64,000 nt of DNA from JAGGTJ01 sp964457545 (GCA_964457545.1 CAYWEN010000019.1:1-64000); one strand, 5' to 3'; shown: positions 37,463 to 47,192, counted from the first letter of the stretch. Made by a program: numbers and translations. Notes: generated by a model from the letters alone, not told the origin.

Positions 37463-37611
37463 TTCCATCCATCAATGATCTTTTTGTACAATTTCGGTGT
37501 CAGTCCGGGAGATTCCTGGTGAAATATATGTATGCCTGCAGATAATCCTTTGATCTGTTTATGGGCTGGGAACCAGATAGGGATCAAGATCTGTTTCCGG
37601 GCGGGCACTAC
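37463..37611 (+). repeat. dispersed intergenic element, copy H
   Basis: Between tRNA-Gln and ispE. Left block TTCCATCCATCAATGATCTT then TTTGTACAATTTCGGTGTCA and GTCCGGGAGATTCCTGG; right block AATCCTTTGATCTG, then AGATCTGTTTCCGGGCGGGC-ACTACC at the end. Nearly full length with a diverged middle. Confidence 0.65.
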
Positions 37612-38475
37612 CTAAAGACCTGCGCATACAAAAGTATCTCCCAGATTGCGGGAACCTATTGAATGAAATGCTGATTTGGCCTTATCTTCAGATTCAAATA
37701 CCCCAAACACACTTGGTCCGCTGCCTGACATAAGGGAACCGGAAGCTCCAAGCTCCAGCAGGGTGTCTTTTATGGTTTGGATGGAAGGGACCATGCCGAC
37801 AGTGACTTTTTCCAGGTCATTTTCAAGCATGGAAAAGACATTGGAATTATCCATCCCAAACCGCTCAATTATAGCCTTGTCTTCATGTTCTGTCAACTTC
37901 AAATTAAGATTGGAATAAACCCATGATGTGGAAATGTTGATGGGAGGCGTTACAATAACATACCAGAATTTTGGCCAGTTTTTTATCGGAGTTATAATGT
38001 TTCCCACACCCTTTGCAATGCATGGAATGTTTTTCAGGAAGAATGGAACATCTGCGCCAAGGCTTAAAGCAAGGTCTTCAAGGGTATTATCTGAAAGCGG
38101 GTTGGGAACAATAGTGTTAAGGGCCTTAAGAACAGCCGCAGCGTCGCTGCTGCCCCCACCCAATCCTGCACCTGCAGGTATGTGTTTGTCTATGTTGACA
38201 GAAATGCCATAATTAACCCTGGCTTTTGAAAAAAAGGCATCTATGGCCTTGTATACAATATTGTTTTTCTCGGGTATGGAAAGGGAAGGACAAGCAACCT
38301 TGATACCGGAAGCCACAGGGGAGATTTTGATATAATCATAAAGAGCTACCGGCACCATTATCGAAGAAAGGTTATGATAACCGTCCTTTCTTCGATTCAG
38401 TACCTTCAGCCTGAAGTTTATTTTGCAGGGTGTTTTTATGGTCAGAACACCCTTGAAATTTTTGCTTTCAGTCAT
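37612..38475 (-). CDS. ispE: 4-diphosphocytidyl-2-C-methyl-D-erythritol kinase
   Basis: IspE phosphorylates CDP-methylerythritol in the MEP isoprenoid pathway. The GHMP-kinase ATP loop is IPAGAGLGGGSSDAAAVL; N-terminal PCKINFRLKVLNRRKDGYHNLSSIM and C-terminal MSGSGPSVFGVF are also present. Length 287 is normal. It is upstream of tRNA-Gln-prs in a conserved order. Confidence 0.96.
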   Translation of the reverse strand: MTESKNFKGVLTIKTPCKINFRLKVLNRRKDGYHNLSSIMVPVALYDYIKISPVASGIKVACPSLSIPEKNNIVYKAIDAFFSKARVNYGISVNIDKHIPAGAGLGGGSSDAAAVLKALNTIVPNPLSDNTLEDLALSLGADVPFFLKNIPCIAKGVGNIITPIKNWPKFWYVIVTPPINISTSWVYSNLNLKLTEHEDKAIIERFGMDNSNVFSMLENDLEKVTVGMVPSIQTIKDTLLELGASGSLMSGSGPSVFGVFESEDKAKSAFHSIGSRNLGDTFVCAGL

Positions 38476-38596
38476 ATTGTTATGTGCTTAGGCACAAAAT
38501 TATATCTTGTTTGAACACAAACCTCCGGATCAGATACCCCGCAACCCGGAGATTTGATAATAAAAGGACAAGGTTGCTTCATACAGGTCTAATATG

Positions 38597-39031
38597 TTAC
38601 CCAATGGCCTTTACATAACGCCATTTCAAATCTGCAATGACAGTGGTAATGAACTTGTCTTCCTCGTCTGTAAGGTTACCTTTTGTTTTATCCTTCAACA
38701 TCGAAATAGTGTCTATTGTATGTTTGGCAAGAGCTAAATCCTTTTTTGGCTGATTTGTTTCCGGATCTGCTACTTCACCCAGATAAAACAGGGCAGATGA
38801 GCTAAGGCTGAAAATAAGTGTGGTAAAGTTGACTTCCGGTAAAGGCGTTGAGGTTTGCTGTTTTTTATCTTTATCGGCCTCTTTTTCCTGTGGAGCATTT
38901 TTCTGCTGTTTATCAGGTTTTGCCGTATCTTTGGCATCAGGGATATGCATGGATTCAGCACTTTTTTTTAATTTTCCATCCTTGTCAAAAGCGCGTCTGT
39001 CTTTAATTACAAAGCCTTTTTTTTCTTCCAT
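38597..39031 (-). CDS. DUF1844 domain protein
   Basis: A 144-residue protein: an N-terminal segment with KGFVIKDRRAFDKDGKLK, a highly charged Lys/Gln linker (about 30-65), and a C-terminal helical DUF1844 domain (VNFTTLIFSLSSSALFYLGEV ... LAKHTIDTISMLKDKTKGNLTDEEDKFI). DUF1844 proteins occur widely in this phylum and in other bacteria; function unknown. GGAGA precedes the ATG, and the gene lies 9 bases after serA. Confidence 0.88.
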   Translation of the reverse strand: MEEKKGFVIKDRRAFDKDGKLKKSAESMHIPDAKDTAKPDKQQKNAPQEKEADKDKKQQTSTPLPEVNFTTLIFSLSSSALFYLGEVADPETNQPKKDLALAKHTIDTISMLKDKTKGNLTDEEDKFITTVIADLKWRYVKAIG

Positions 39032-39040
39032 ATTTATCTC

Positions 39041-40621
39041 CTATAAGTCTATTCTCCTTACAGAAAAAATATTGTCCAATTTTTCAAGCTCTTTTAGAAT
39101 GTCATCGTCAACAACAGTACTGGTGGTCAGTAAAATAACATTACGACCTTTTTCTTTTTCTTCCCCCACCTGCATACGATTGATATTGATTCCATGTCTT
39201 CCGATAGTTGTTCCTATTTTCCCTATTGTGCCCGGAATATCTTCGTTGTATATAAGCAGATTATGCCCTTCGGGAATTGCTTCAAGACGAAAATCGTTTA
39301 TTCTCAAGATCCTGTGCATGTCTTTGCCAAAGACAGTACCGGAGACAACATTTTCATCTTCAAGGGTCTTTACTTTCAATGTTATCAGGCTTGAAAAATC
39401 TTCAGAAGTCTGGCTTTTTGATTCTACAACCTTTATTCCACGCTCGGCAGCTATAAAAGGCGCATTTACAAAGTTTACATCATCGCCAAGTATTGGAGCC
39501 ATAAGACCTTTAAGCATGGAAGTGGTTAAAGGTGTTACATCCTGTTCTGCTATTGAACCGGCATAATTAATTGTGACCTCAATAATGGCGCTGTTTGAAA
39601 GTTGGGCCTGCAGACGCCCCAGCTTTTCTGTAAGAACAGCCCATGGCCTGAGCAAGCTCATCAGTTCAGAGCTGATACTGGGTACATTAACGGCATTCTT
39701 TACAGTGCCATGAAGCAGGTACAGAATGATCTGATTTGCGACATCCTTGGCTACATTATCCTGGGCCTCTTTGGTAGATGCCCCCAAATGAGGGGTGCAG
39801 ATAAAATTGGGAAGGGTCATAAGCCTGTGTTGTCCCGGAGGTTCTGTTGTAAACACATCAAGGGCGGCCCCTCCAAGATGACCGGATTCAAGTGCCTCGT
39901 AAAGATCATCTTCATTGACAATACCACCACGGGCACAGTTTATTATCATTGCACCCTGTTTCATTTTGCTCATGGCGTTGCTGTCTATCAGGTTGGTGGT
40001 TTCATCTGTTTTGGGTGTATGAACTGTTATGTAATCCGACTCTTTAAGCAGCTCATCGAAGGAAACGGATCTCATCCCCAGTTTTTCAATGGTTTCAGGC
40101 TTTATGTATGGGTCATACACAATTACCTTCATTTTCATTCCCTTTGCCCTGTCTGCCACGATACGACCGATATGTCCAACGCCAATAAGACCAAGTGTCT
40201 TGTTGAACAACTCACGCCCCTTTAATTTTTTCTTTTCCCACTTGCCTGCCTTAAGGGATGCAGTAGCCTGGGGAATATTTCTCGATAAGGCCATCATCAT
40301 GGCAATTGTATGTTCTGCAGTAGTAATGGTATTGCCATCTGGTGTATTCATTACCACGATACCCTGTTTGCTGGCAGCAGGAATATCTACATTATCCAAG
40401 CCGATACCTGCCCTTCCTATCACCTTGAGTTTTTTTGCTGCCTTTATGATATCCCCGGTAACTTTGGTGGCACTGCGAATAACAAGGGCATCATAATCTC
40501 CTATAATTTCTTTGAGCTGATCATGACTCAAACCTGTATTGACGTCTACTTCTATCCCTTCAGTTTCCTGTAAGAGCTTCACACCTATATTAGAGAGTTG
40601 ATCACTGACAAGAACCTTCAT
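39041..40621 (-). CDS. serA: D-3-phosphoglycerate dehydrogenase
   Basis: SerA makes phosphohydroxypyruvate, the first step to serine. The 526-residue long form has substrate- and NAD-binding domains (LGLIGVGHIGRIVADRAKG; INCARGGIVNEDDL; catalytic His in TPHLGASTKEAQ), an intervening domain and a C-terminal ACT domain (NLLIYNEDIPGTIGKIGTTIGRHGINI), which usually mediates serine feedback. ATG 40621 has GGAG upstream; the frame continues 24 codons further without a ribosome site. The DUF1844 gene follows closely. Confidence 0.95.
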   Translation of the reverse strand: MKVLVSDQLSNIGVKLLQETEGIEVDVNTGLSHDQLKEIIGDYDALVIRSATKVTGDIIKAAKKLKVIGRAGIGLDNVDIPAASKQGIVVMNTPDGNTITTAEHTIAMMMALSRNIPQATASLKAGKWEKKKLKGRELFNKTLGLIGVGHIGRIVADRAKGMKMKVIVYDPYIKPETIEKLGMRSVSFDELLKESDYITVHTPKTDETTNLIDSNAMSKMKQGAMIINCARGGIVNEDDLYEALESGHLGGAALDVFTTEPPGQHRLMTLPNFICTPHLGASTKEAQDNVAKDVANQIILYLLHGTVKNAVNVPSISSELMSLLRPWAVLTEKLGRLQAQLSNSAIIEVTINYAGSIAEQDVTPLTTSMLKGLMAPILGDDVNFVNAPFIAAERGIKVVESKSQTSEDFSSLITLKVKTLEDENVVSGTVFGKDMHRILRINDFRLEAIPEGHNLLIYNEDIPGTIGKIGTTIGRHGININRMQVGEEKEKGRNVILLTTSTVVDDDILKELEKLDNIFSVRRIDL

Positions 40622-40933
40622 GTAACATCTCCTTTTTTTGCTGTTAGATAGTGCCCATTCGGAAGTAGACCGTGGACACTGGTAAGTTTCCAATCCATAA
40701 ACTTCATAAAAGTTGGTACAAACTCATGACCATGTAATCCAAGACAGGGTAACTTGATTGTCGGATAATATCCATATGTGAACTGAAAAATTCGTGCGGG
40801 ATCAAGGTATGCAAAAATTTTAACCGCATGAATGTGTTCCCATGGTCTGTAAGGTAACGATCCGGGTACAATAGCCGTTTATTTATGAGCACTAAACAAA
40901 AACCTTGACAGGAGTCAAAGACAGATCTGGCTT
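40622..40933. other. intergenic serA / RACo-like gene
   Basis: Starts with a right-end copy of the dispersed element (copy I, about 40647-40705). The rest, which may contain the diverged remainder of that copy, shows no gene. Confidence 0.4.
40647..40705 (-). repeat. dispersed intergenic element, copy I (right end)
   Basis: ATAGTGCCCATTCGGAAGTA then GACCGTGGACACTGGTAAGT and TTCCAATCCATAAAC align with the reverse complement of copy B's right end. The terminal hairpin pairs AGTGCCC with GGACACT. Confidence 0.65.
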
Positions 40934-42511
40934 TCAGGTGTTGTTTGCCGTAGAAACAATTGGTACCGAAGGAAATAATGACCTGTCAGTATGAGGGATA
41001 AATTTTGCTGCACTGAAAAGGTTCATGAATTCCTGGTTTACATTTAATTCAAGATAGGCAATCTGGTCACGTATCTTCTCTGTTTCCTGTCTTGCATCTG
41101 CTGATAAAAGTACCATTTGGGCCCCTTTTAGGGACGTATTCCCTAAGGATACAAATTTTTCAATGGGAATATCCGGTAACATGCCAAGTATTATAGCAGA
41201 TCTTGGATCAATATAGGAGCCAAATGTTCCTGCTACAAAAAATTTTTTGATTTCATTCATTGAAATTCCGACTGTATTGCTGATAGTCGTCAATATGGTA
41301 TACATGGCGCCTTTTGATCTGATAAGGGCATCTATATCCGGCTGGCTTAATGTCAGAGGTTTTCCTGTACCGGATTTTTCTGCGGGAACAACTATCAGAT
41401 ACCTAATGCCGTCCTGTTCTGTTAACTTGTCTGCGCATTTTTCCGGTACAAGTTTTCCTCTGATATCAATCATTCCTGCCAAAAACAGTTGAGCAACCAG
41501 ATCTATCAGTCCTGACCCGCATATTCCCACAGGAGGTGCCCCTGAAATAGTAGATACATTTATTTTTAATGTGTCAGGGTCTATTTTGACCTTGTCAATA
41601 ACACCGGGACCGGCCATCATTCCCATGCTGGCAACTCCTCCTTCAAGTGCAGGTCCTGCAGCTCCTGCACAGGCCATCAGCCAATCAGAATTACCAATGA
41701 CCACCTCAGCATTAGTCCCTACGTCAACGAGAAAGCATGGTTCCTTTTCATGTGTAATCTGCGAGGCCAGTATGCCTGCTATCAAATCACCTCCAAAGTA
41801 ACTGCCGATGTTTGGGAAAACAAAAATAGGGGCATTCAGGTTTATATCAAGGCCTATGTCTCCACCCCTGATAACAGGAGGGTTGTTTATTACGGGAATA
41901 TATGGTTCCCTGCATATCCAATAGGGGGTAAGTCCAAGAAAAAAATGGGTCATTGCCGTATTCCCGGCTATTGTCATGCCTATAATATAGCGGGAAGAAA
42001 TGGCATGCTTTTCCCTGATTCTGGCTAATTCCCTGTTCATAGCCGTAATCAGGAGTTTCTGAAGCTCTTCCAGTCCTTCCTTGTTACTGTTGGCGTAGTG
42101 TATCCTTGTAAGGATATCAGATCCTATAGCTATTTGAGGGTTGTTAAAATGCATTTCATCCACAATGGTTTTTTTGTTCAGATCAATTATCCTTCCCACT
42201 ACTGTGGTACTGCCAAGGTCGACTGCAAGCCCATAAAACCTTTTATCCTGATCTGCCGGGAAAACATCTATCAGGTTCCAGATGCCTTTGTCTTCATAGA
42301 TCCCTGCTTTTACTTTGTAATCATATTGTCTGAGAAGGTGGGGCAGTTTTTTTATGAGAAAAAGATCTGCTGACACGTTTTCAGAGTCAATGGCCTTTTT
42401 TATCCCTTTAATCAAACGATCTGTATCCGCAATGTTGTTTTTCAAGCTCGGCGGTGTTATTTCAGGTACGCAGGTATTTATCCATACTTTGTCTTCAGAT
42501 ATGTTTTCCAT
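40934..42511 (-). CDS. RACo-like ATPase (DUF4445) lacking the N-terminal 2Fe-2S domain
   Basis: The 525-residue protein matches the ASKHA-type ATPase of corrinoid-protein reductive activators. Visible motifs are LAVDLGSTTVVGRIIDL (phosphate loop), IAGNTAMTHFFLGL, FPNIGSYFGGDLIAGI, LVDVGTNAEVVIGN and GICGSGLIDLVAQLF. RACo proteins normally begin with a plant-type 2Fe-2S ferredoxin domain with four Cys; here the protein begins in the linker region and has a single Cys (INTCVPE) in that part. GAGG precedes the ATG, so the start looks genuine. It could activate a corrinoid methyltransferase encoded elsewhere, or a B12-dependent methionine synthase. Confidence 0.82.
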   Translation of the reverse strand: MENISEDKVWINTCVPEITPPSLKNNIADTDRLIKGIKKAIDSENVSADLFLIKKLPHLLRQYDYKVKAGIYEDKGIWNLIDVFPADQDKRFYGLAVDLGSTTVVGRIIDLNKKTIVDEMHFNNPQIAIGSDILTRIHYANSNKEGLEELQKLLITAMNRELARIREKHAISSRYIIGMTIAGNTAMTHFFLGLTPYWICREPYIPVINNPPVIRGGDIGLDINLNAPIFVFPNIGSYFGGDLIAGILASQITHEKEPCFLVDVGTNAEVVIGNSDWLMACAGAAGPALEGGVASMGMMAGPGVIDKVKIDPDTLKINVSTISGAPPVGICGSGLIDLVAQLFLAGMIDIRGKLVPEKCADKLTEQDGIRYLIVVPAEKSGTGKPLTLSQPDIDALIRSKGAMYTILTTISNTVGISMNEIKKFFVAGTFGSYIDPRSAIILGMLPDIPIEKFVSLGNTSLKGAQMVLLSADARQETEKIRDQIAYLELNVNQEFMNLFSAAKFIPHTDRSLFPSVPIVSTANNT

Positions 42512-43297
42512 GAATTAAAACCTCAAGTTTTTTTAACACAGAACCTTGTGTTTTCAGGGTTGGAATTTGTTAAGATAACCTGTCACCACAATATCTGCAT
42601 CTGTTTCAGCTGCGGTACACAGATTGGATCATCTGTCTTTTTGTTGTACAGGCAGGACAGACAGGGTGTATCTGGCAGCACGGGCTTTCCTTTTCAGAAT
42701 ATAGACTATGTTTTGACCTGTATGTTCTTTGGTCTGCAAACAGGGACGTATGCTTTGCTGTGTACAAAAAATCCTGTTTTTTAAGCTTGGGATCTGTTGC
42801 AGTACAGTGAAACCGGGCACCTGATGGTTGCAAGGACCTTGAAATCTTATGATGTAAGCCGGATAGATTATAAAAATAATTGATCAGTATCTTTTACGGT
42901 GAGAACAATGCTTTTGTCAATATGGTTTTGGAGCTTTTGTACATGTCCTTTTATCAAGACCCAGGGATTCTTGTTGGAATTTTCGTATCGGGGGAATGTT
43001 TTTTTGTATGATTGAAGCTTGAAACAGGCTGTATTGGTTATGAATTCTGCAAAAACATATGGTTTGGCAGACAGTTGGCAGTCATGTCAGTAAAATCTTT
43101 CTGTTGCTGTTTGTTTTGATGAAACCTGACAGGTGGATAAACACCAGATTGCAGACAGGGATATTCAGATAAGCAGATTGTTATTTGTTACAAATTTGTT
43201 TCGTTACGGGAATATATCCTACAGAAATGTATTAATTATGTAAGATGCATAAAATATCAGTTTTTGATATTTTGTATAAATTCAAGATGATTTGTTT
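42512..43297. other. long divergent intergenic region, RACo-like gene / glnD
   Basis: About 790 bases before repeat copy J. On the minus strand it includes a possible tiny Cys peptide (42583-42681). Otherwise AT-rich with no gene that I can support. Confidence 0.4.
42583..42681 (-). CDS. possible 32-residue Cys-containing peptide upstream of RACo-like gene
   Basis: A GTG-initiated frame with AGGA 8 bases upstream reads (M)LPDTPCLSCLYNKKTDDPIC and ends at a TGA 71 bases before the RACo-like gene on the same strand. Three Cys (7, 10 and 21) could be a metal site or the remnant of a lost domain. It is too short to be sure of; a chance frame is quite possible. Confidence 0.2.
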   Translation of the reverse strand: MLPDTPCLSCLYNKKTDDPICVPQLKQMQILW

Positions 43298-43462
43298 CTG
43301 TCCATGAATTAATCTCGGCGCAGGGAAGTTTTTAACCCGGAAATAAGACGTTTTGCACAAGAGCAAGAAAATCAAAGGGTTATCAGGAGACGTAAGTATA
43401 TTGTACAAGGAATAACACAGATTGAGACATATATTTTGCGGAATCTGGCCATTTTATGGACA
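43298..43462 (-). repeat. dispersed intergenic element, copy J
   Basis: GTCCATGAATTAATCTCGGC, then AAGTTTTTAACCCGGAAATA, TTTTGCACAAGAGCAAGAAA, ATCAAAGGGTTATCAGGAGA and ACAAGGAATAACACAGATTG, ending GGCCATTTTATGGACATGAA. This matches the reverse of copy B block by block. It shares the ATTAAT..GGCG variant and the AACCCGGAAAT stretch with copy K, so the two form a subfamily. Confidence 0.7.
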
Positions 43463-43608
43463 TGAACTGCTTATTATGTGATTGCTGTCATGGCATATAC
43501 ATTGCTATACAGCTCCCGGATTTGCTATCTGGCATATCCATGCTTAATCCGGTCATGCTTGTCAGAGGCTTGCAAGCATACGAAGGGAATCAGGAATTAA
43601 CAGTTATC

Positions 43609-46206
43609 ATGAAAGCTGCCTTTAAAATTTTGGAAGAAGAGCGAACAAGTCTGATAACAAGCTTTGCAAGGGGGTATGACCTTGATTTCTTCAGACGTTA
43701 CAGCAAGATTGTGGATGACTATTTTCGCAGAAGTTTTGAAGACAGTCCTGTTGGTTCAGGTATGGATATAGGGAGGAATCCTTATGCCGTTGTTGCGCTT
43801 GGAGGATATGGCCGGGGAGAGATGTGTGTACATTCTGATCTGGATATCCTGCTGCTTTTTGATAAAAAGGTTCCGGAAGAGGCCAAAGGGCTTGTAAGGG
43901 ATATGATTTACCCCCTTTGGGATATTGGTTTTGATGTCAGCTGTGCCACACGTTCGATAGAGGAATGTATTAGACTTGCGTTTTGTGATAATCAGGTCTT
44001 AACATCTTTTCTTGATGCACGTTTTATCTGTGGCCAGTCAGTCCTGTATATTGATCTTGTACAGCAGATAAAAACAGGTATTACTCCGCAAAGACTGAAA
44101 AAAATCGTTTCAGCACTTGTAAGGGAGAGTCTGGTTAGGCATGCCCGATATGGTGATTCGAGTTCCCTGCTTGAACCTAATTTGAAGGAAGGCCAGGGAG
44201 GGCTGAGAGACTATCATACGCTTTTGTGGCTTGCTAGGCTCAGATCGGAAATAAAGAAGTCTAAGGATCTGGAGTTCTTTGGGTACCTCCCATATGCAGG
44301 TTATGAAACCCTGAAAGCAGACCTTTCTTTTATATGGAAGACAAGAAATCATTTGCACTGTATTGCCGGCAGAAGATGTGATCAGCTCTATTTTGAATAC
44401 CAGTTGAAACTTGCCGATATACTGCATTATGAGAGTTCAAATGGCCAACTTCCAGTGGAAAGGTTCCTTGGAGATCTCCATGGTCATATGGCATCCCTGA
44501 AAAATATCTATATAACCTTTCTCGTTGAACACGGATACTACAGTAAAAACAGGTCCTCGGAAAAACCGCCTCAATCGTCTCATGTAAGGGGTATCAAGGT
44601 AAAGGAAGGAATGCTTACCTTCTTTTCTTCTGAATATATTGCAAAATCTCCCTCCATTTTGATGAAGATATTTGAAGAGAGCCTGCGTCTTCAGATACCT
44701 TTGAGCTCAGAAGCCAAGCTGCTTATAAGAGACATGGCGTATTTATTTAACGACAGGCTGAGGACATCCGCTTCCATGGTTCGATCCTTTGAAAATATCT
44801 TGAAAGCACCAGCGGCCAGACACAGTGTCTTAACAGAGATGTTGTCTTCGGGGTTTTTGCAACAGTTTATTCCTCAGTACAGATCAATAACAAACCGGAT
44901 TCAGCATGATCAGTATCATATACATCCGGTGGACAAACATTGTCTGTTTACAGTCAAGGCAGTCAAGGAATTCGGAAGGGGGTCTGATGATCCCAGGACC
45001 CGGTTGTGTCACCAGCTTTACCGGGAACTTAAGAAGAAGAATTTGCTGTTATGGGCGGCTTTGCTGCACGATATAGGAAAAGGGGAAGAAGGGGAAAACC
45101 ATTCAAAAAGAGGGGGACTTATTGCGGAGCATATACTCAGGGAATTTCATTTTGATAAGAGCGAGATAGAAACAGTAGTATTTTTGATCAAGGAGCATCT
45201 TACCCTGGCAAAAATTGCGACAAGAAGGGATATAAGTGATGAAGAAACAGCTATAAGGCTGGCCAGGAAGGTCATGCAGATTGGACGCCTGAAGATGCTC
45301 TATCTGTTGACTGTTGCCGATTCAATCGCCACAGGACCTGTTGCATGGAACGATTGGACAGCAGCATTGCTGATGAATCTTTTTATCAAGGTTTTGCATA
45401 TCCTGGAAGGGGGAGAACTTGCTTCCGGAAAGGCAGTAAACAGTGTGGCGCATAAAAGGCAGGATGTTCTGTCTTTTTACGAAGATGCAGAAGAAAAAGA
45501 AGAGGTGAAGAAGATATTTGATTTTATGTCTCCCCGTTATCTCATCTATACTTCAGTTCATGATATTATAAGGCATATACATCTGTACAGGAGCATGAAA
45601 AATGCGCCTGTTGTATGGGAGGTGATAAAGAATCATGAATCAAATACAAGGGTTGTAACCATATGTGCGTATGATCAACCCGGGCTGTTTTCAAAGATTG
45701 CAGGCACGTTTACCCTGAACCATATTGAAGTGCTTGAAAGTCAAGTATACACCTGGCGTAACAATATTGCTCTTGATGTATTCAAGGTAAAGCCGCCGCC
45801 TGATTTGATACGTGAAGATGAAAAGTGGAGCAAGACAAAACAGTGCCTTTTATCTGCCATTGAAGACAAGATTGATCTTGGGGTGCTCCTTGAAAGGAAA
45901 ATGTCCATTGTTTCATTTGATAACTCCTTTTACAAACGGCCCTCCAGGGTGAATGTTGACAATGAAAGTTCAAGTTTTTTTACAATAATTGAGGTTGTTA
46001 CGTATGATTTCCCCGGCCTTCTTTTTAATGTTACCAATGCCCTTTTTGAATGTCATCTTGATATCTGGGTAGCAAAGATAGCTACGAAGGTAGATCAGGT
46101 GGTCGATGTGTTTTATGTAAGGGATGTTGATGGGCAAAAGGTGGATGATCCGGATCAGATAGAAAAAATAAGGACAGCTATCTTGTCCGTACTGACTGTT
46201 TGTTGA
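43609..46206 (+). CDS. glnD: [protein-PII] uridylyltransferase/uridylyl-removing enzyme
   Basis: GlnD senses glutamine and modifies PII. Domain order: nucleotidyltransferase (ALGGYGRGEMCVHSDLDILLLF), a helical region, an HD domain (AALLHDIGKGEEGENHSKRG), then two C-terminal ACT domains (TICAYDQPGLFSKIAGTF and EVVTYDFPGLLFNVTNALF). I start at ATG 43609 (MKAAFKILEEERTSLI; 865 residues), which fits family N-termini. The frame is open back to 43456, but its first codons lie in repeat copy J. PII and glutamine synthetase genes follow. Confidence 0.94.
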   Translation: MKAAFKILEEERTSLITSFARGYDLDFFRRYSKIVDDYFRRSFEDSPVGSGMDIGRNPYAVVALGGYGRGEMCVHSDLDILLLFDKKVPEEAKGLVRDMIYPLWDIGFDVSCATRSIEECIRLAFCDNQVLTSFLDARFICGQSVLYIDLVQQIKTGITPQRLKKIVSALVRESLVRHARYGDSSSLLEPNLKEGQGGLRDYHTLLWLARLRSEIKKSKDLEFFGYLPYAGYETLKADLSFIWKTRNHLHCIAGRRCDQLYFEYQLKLADILHYESSNGQLPVERFLGDLHGHMASLKNIYITFLVEHGYYSKNRSSEKPPQSSHVRGIKVKEGMLTFFSSEYIAKSPSILMKIFEESLRLQIPLSSEAKLLIRDMAYLFNDRLRTSASMVRSFENILKAPAARHSVLTEMLSSGFLQQFIPQYRSITNRIQHDQYHIHPVDKHCLFTVKAVKEFGRGSDDPRTRLCHQLYRELKKKNLLLWAALLHDIGKGEEGENHSKRGGLIAEHILREFHFDKSEIETVVFLIKEHLTLAKIATRRDISDEETAIRLARKVMQIGRLKMLYLLTVADSIATGPVAWNDWTAALLMNLFIKVLHILEGGELASGKAVNSVAHKRQDVLSFYEDAEEKEEVKKIFDFMSPRYLIYTSVHDIIRHIHLYRSMKNAPVVWEVIKNHESNTRVVTICAYDQPGLFSKIAGTFTLNHIEVLESQVYTWRNNIALDVFKVKPPPDLIREDEKWSKTKQCLLSAIEDKIDLGVLLERKMSIVSFDNSFYKRPSRVNVDNESSSFFTIIEVVTYDFPGLLFNVTNALFECHLDIWVAKIATKVDQVVDVFYVRDVDGQKVDDPDQIEKIRTAILSVLTVC

Positions 46207-46436
46207 TAAACAGGGAATCTTTTGAGGGTAAGAAATAGTCTCGAAAATCTGTCTGTTTACGGCTTTTGTGTGTTATAATCATATCTTTTCTGTTACCATC
46301 TGCAAACAGATTTTGGGGACTACGGGTCTTCAGTCTTTTTGCACCTGTTGGGTGTCTGGTTTAATTGTCTGGAAACCAGGGGTTCATTTTCAAAAAAACA
46401 GATGTCTTTTATAGCAAAAACAAGGGGAGAAAAGGC

Positions 46437-46775
46437 ATGAAAAAGATAGAGGCCATTATAAAACCGTTTAAACTTGACGATGTTAAAGAGGCGTTAACTG
46501 AAATAGGTGTTCAGGGAATGACAATTTCCGAAGTCAAGGGCTATGGACGCCAGAAAGGACATAAGGAACTGTACCGGGGGGCCGAGTATGTGGTGGATTT
46601 TATACCAAAGGTCAAGATAGAGATAGTAATCAGATCTGAAAGTGTAAAAAAGGTAATGAAGGTTATACAGCAGGCTGCTAACACCGGGAAGATAGGGGAC
46701 GGCAAGATATTTGTTTCCAATATAGAGCAGGTATTGCGTATACGGACAGGGGAGACAGATAGCGATGCACTTTAG
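46437..46775 (+). CDS. glnB: nitrogen regulatory protein PII
   Basis: A 112-residue trimeric PII protein. MKKIEAIIKPFKLDDVKEAL begins the fold; the T loop contains GHKELYRGAEYVVDF with the uridylylated Tyr (residue 51), and the B and C loops GKIGDGKIFV and IRTGE follow. GGGGAGAAAAGG precedes ATG 46437. GlnB versus GlnK cannot be settled by sequence alone, but linkage to glnA and glnD and absence of amtB favour GlnB. Confidence 0.95.
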   Translation: MKKIEAIIKPFKLDDVKEALTEIGVQGMTISEVKGYGRQKGHKELYRGAEYVVDFIPKVKIEIVIRSESVKKVMKVIQQAANTGKIGDGKIFVSNIEQVLRIRTGETDSDAL

Positions 46776-47192
46776 TGTTTATTGCAAGTACAGGAAATGC
46801 CTTGCATAAGATTGCTTTTGCCGGGTTTTGCGTCTTCTGTTTTTTGACTTGATTTGGAATATGAGCAAGACATTTTGCAAAGGTTTTATGATTTTTGAAG
46901 GTGCTGTTGTCAACTGCAGTGTTATATACTGAAAATGCCGTTGTTGATTCAGGTTGACAGACAGGGTTTTATCAGACATTTCATGGGATATGCGGGTATG
47001 GTCCTGTATATGCCAATATTCAGTAGTGGACCGTTTGAGATGGGAAAGGGCCTTTCTGCCTTTGGATATATCTCCTGTCTGTTTCTTGAGGGTTTTTCCT
47101 TTCTGGTATATGGTTACAGTTGTTTTAATCCGCTTATACATGGATTTAAACTGATTCTTGTTTTTATTGTTTTTGAGGAGGGTGTTTTTATT
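46776..47192. other. glnB-glnA intergenic leader
   Basis: 417 bases between PII and glutamine synthetase. An open frame runs in phase with glnA from 46935, but it does not look like glutamine synthetase sequence and lacks a ribosome site, so it is treated as untranslated leader. A weak GG-N10-GC sigma-54-like match occurs near 46999. Confidence 0.4.

Noticed and set aside
42606..42833. 75-codon minus-strand frame upstream of the RACo-like gene as its lost ferredoxin domain
   Set aside because: Its Cys pattern (PCC...CPAC) does not follow the plant-type ferredoxin spacing, and a stop separates it from the ATPase.
46999..47013. GG-N10-GC match before glnA (TGGTCCTGTATATGC)
   Set aside because: The -12 element is ATGC rather than TTGC and the -24 element is weak; not enough to call a sigma-54 promoter.
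46935..47192. In-frame N-terminal extension of glutamine synthetase
   Set aside because: Does not resemble GlnA; the ATG at 47193 has a strong ribosome site and matches family length.
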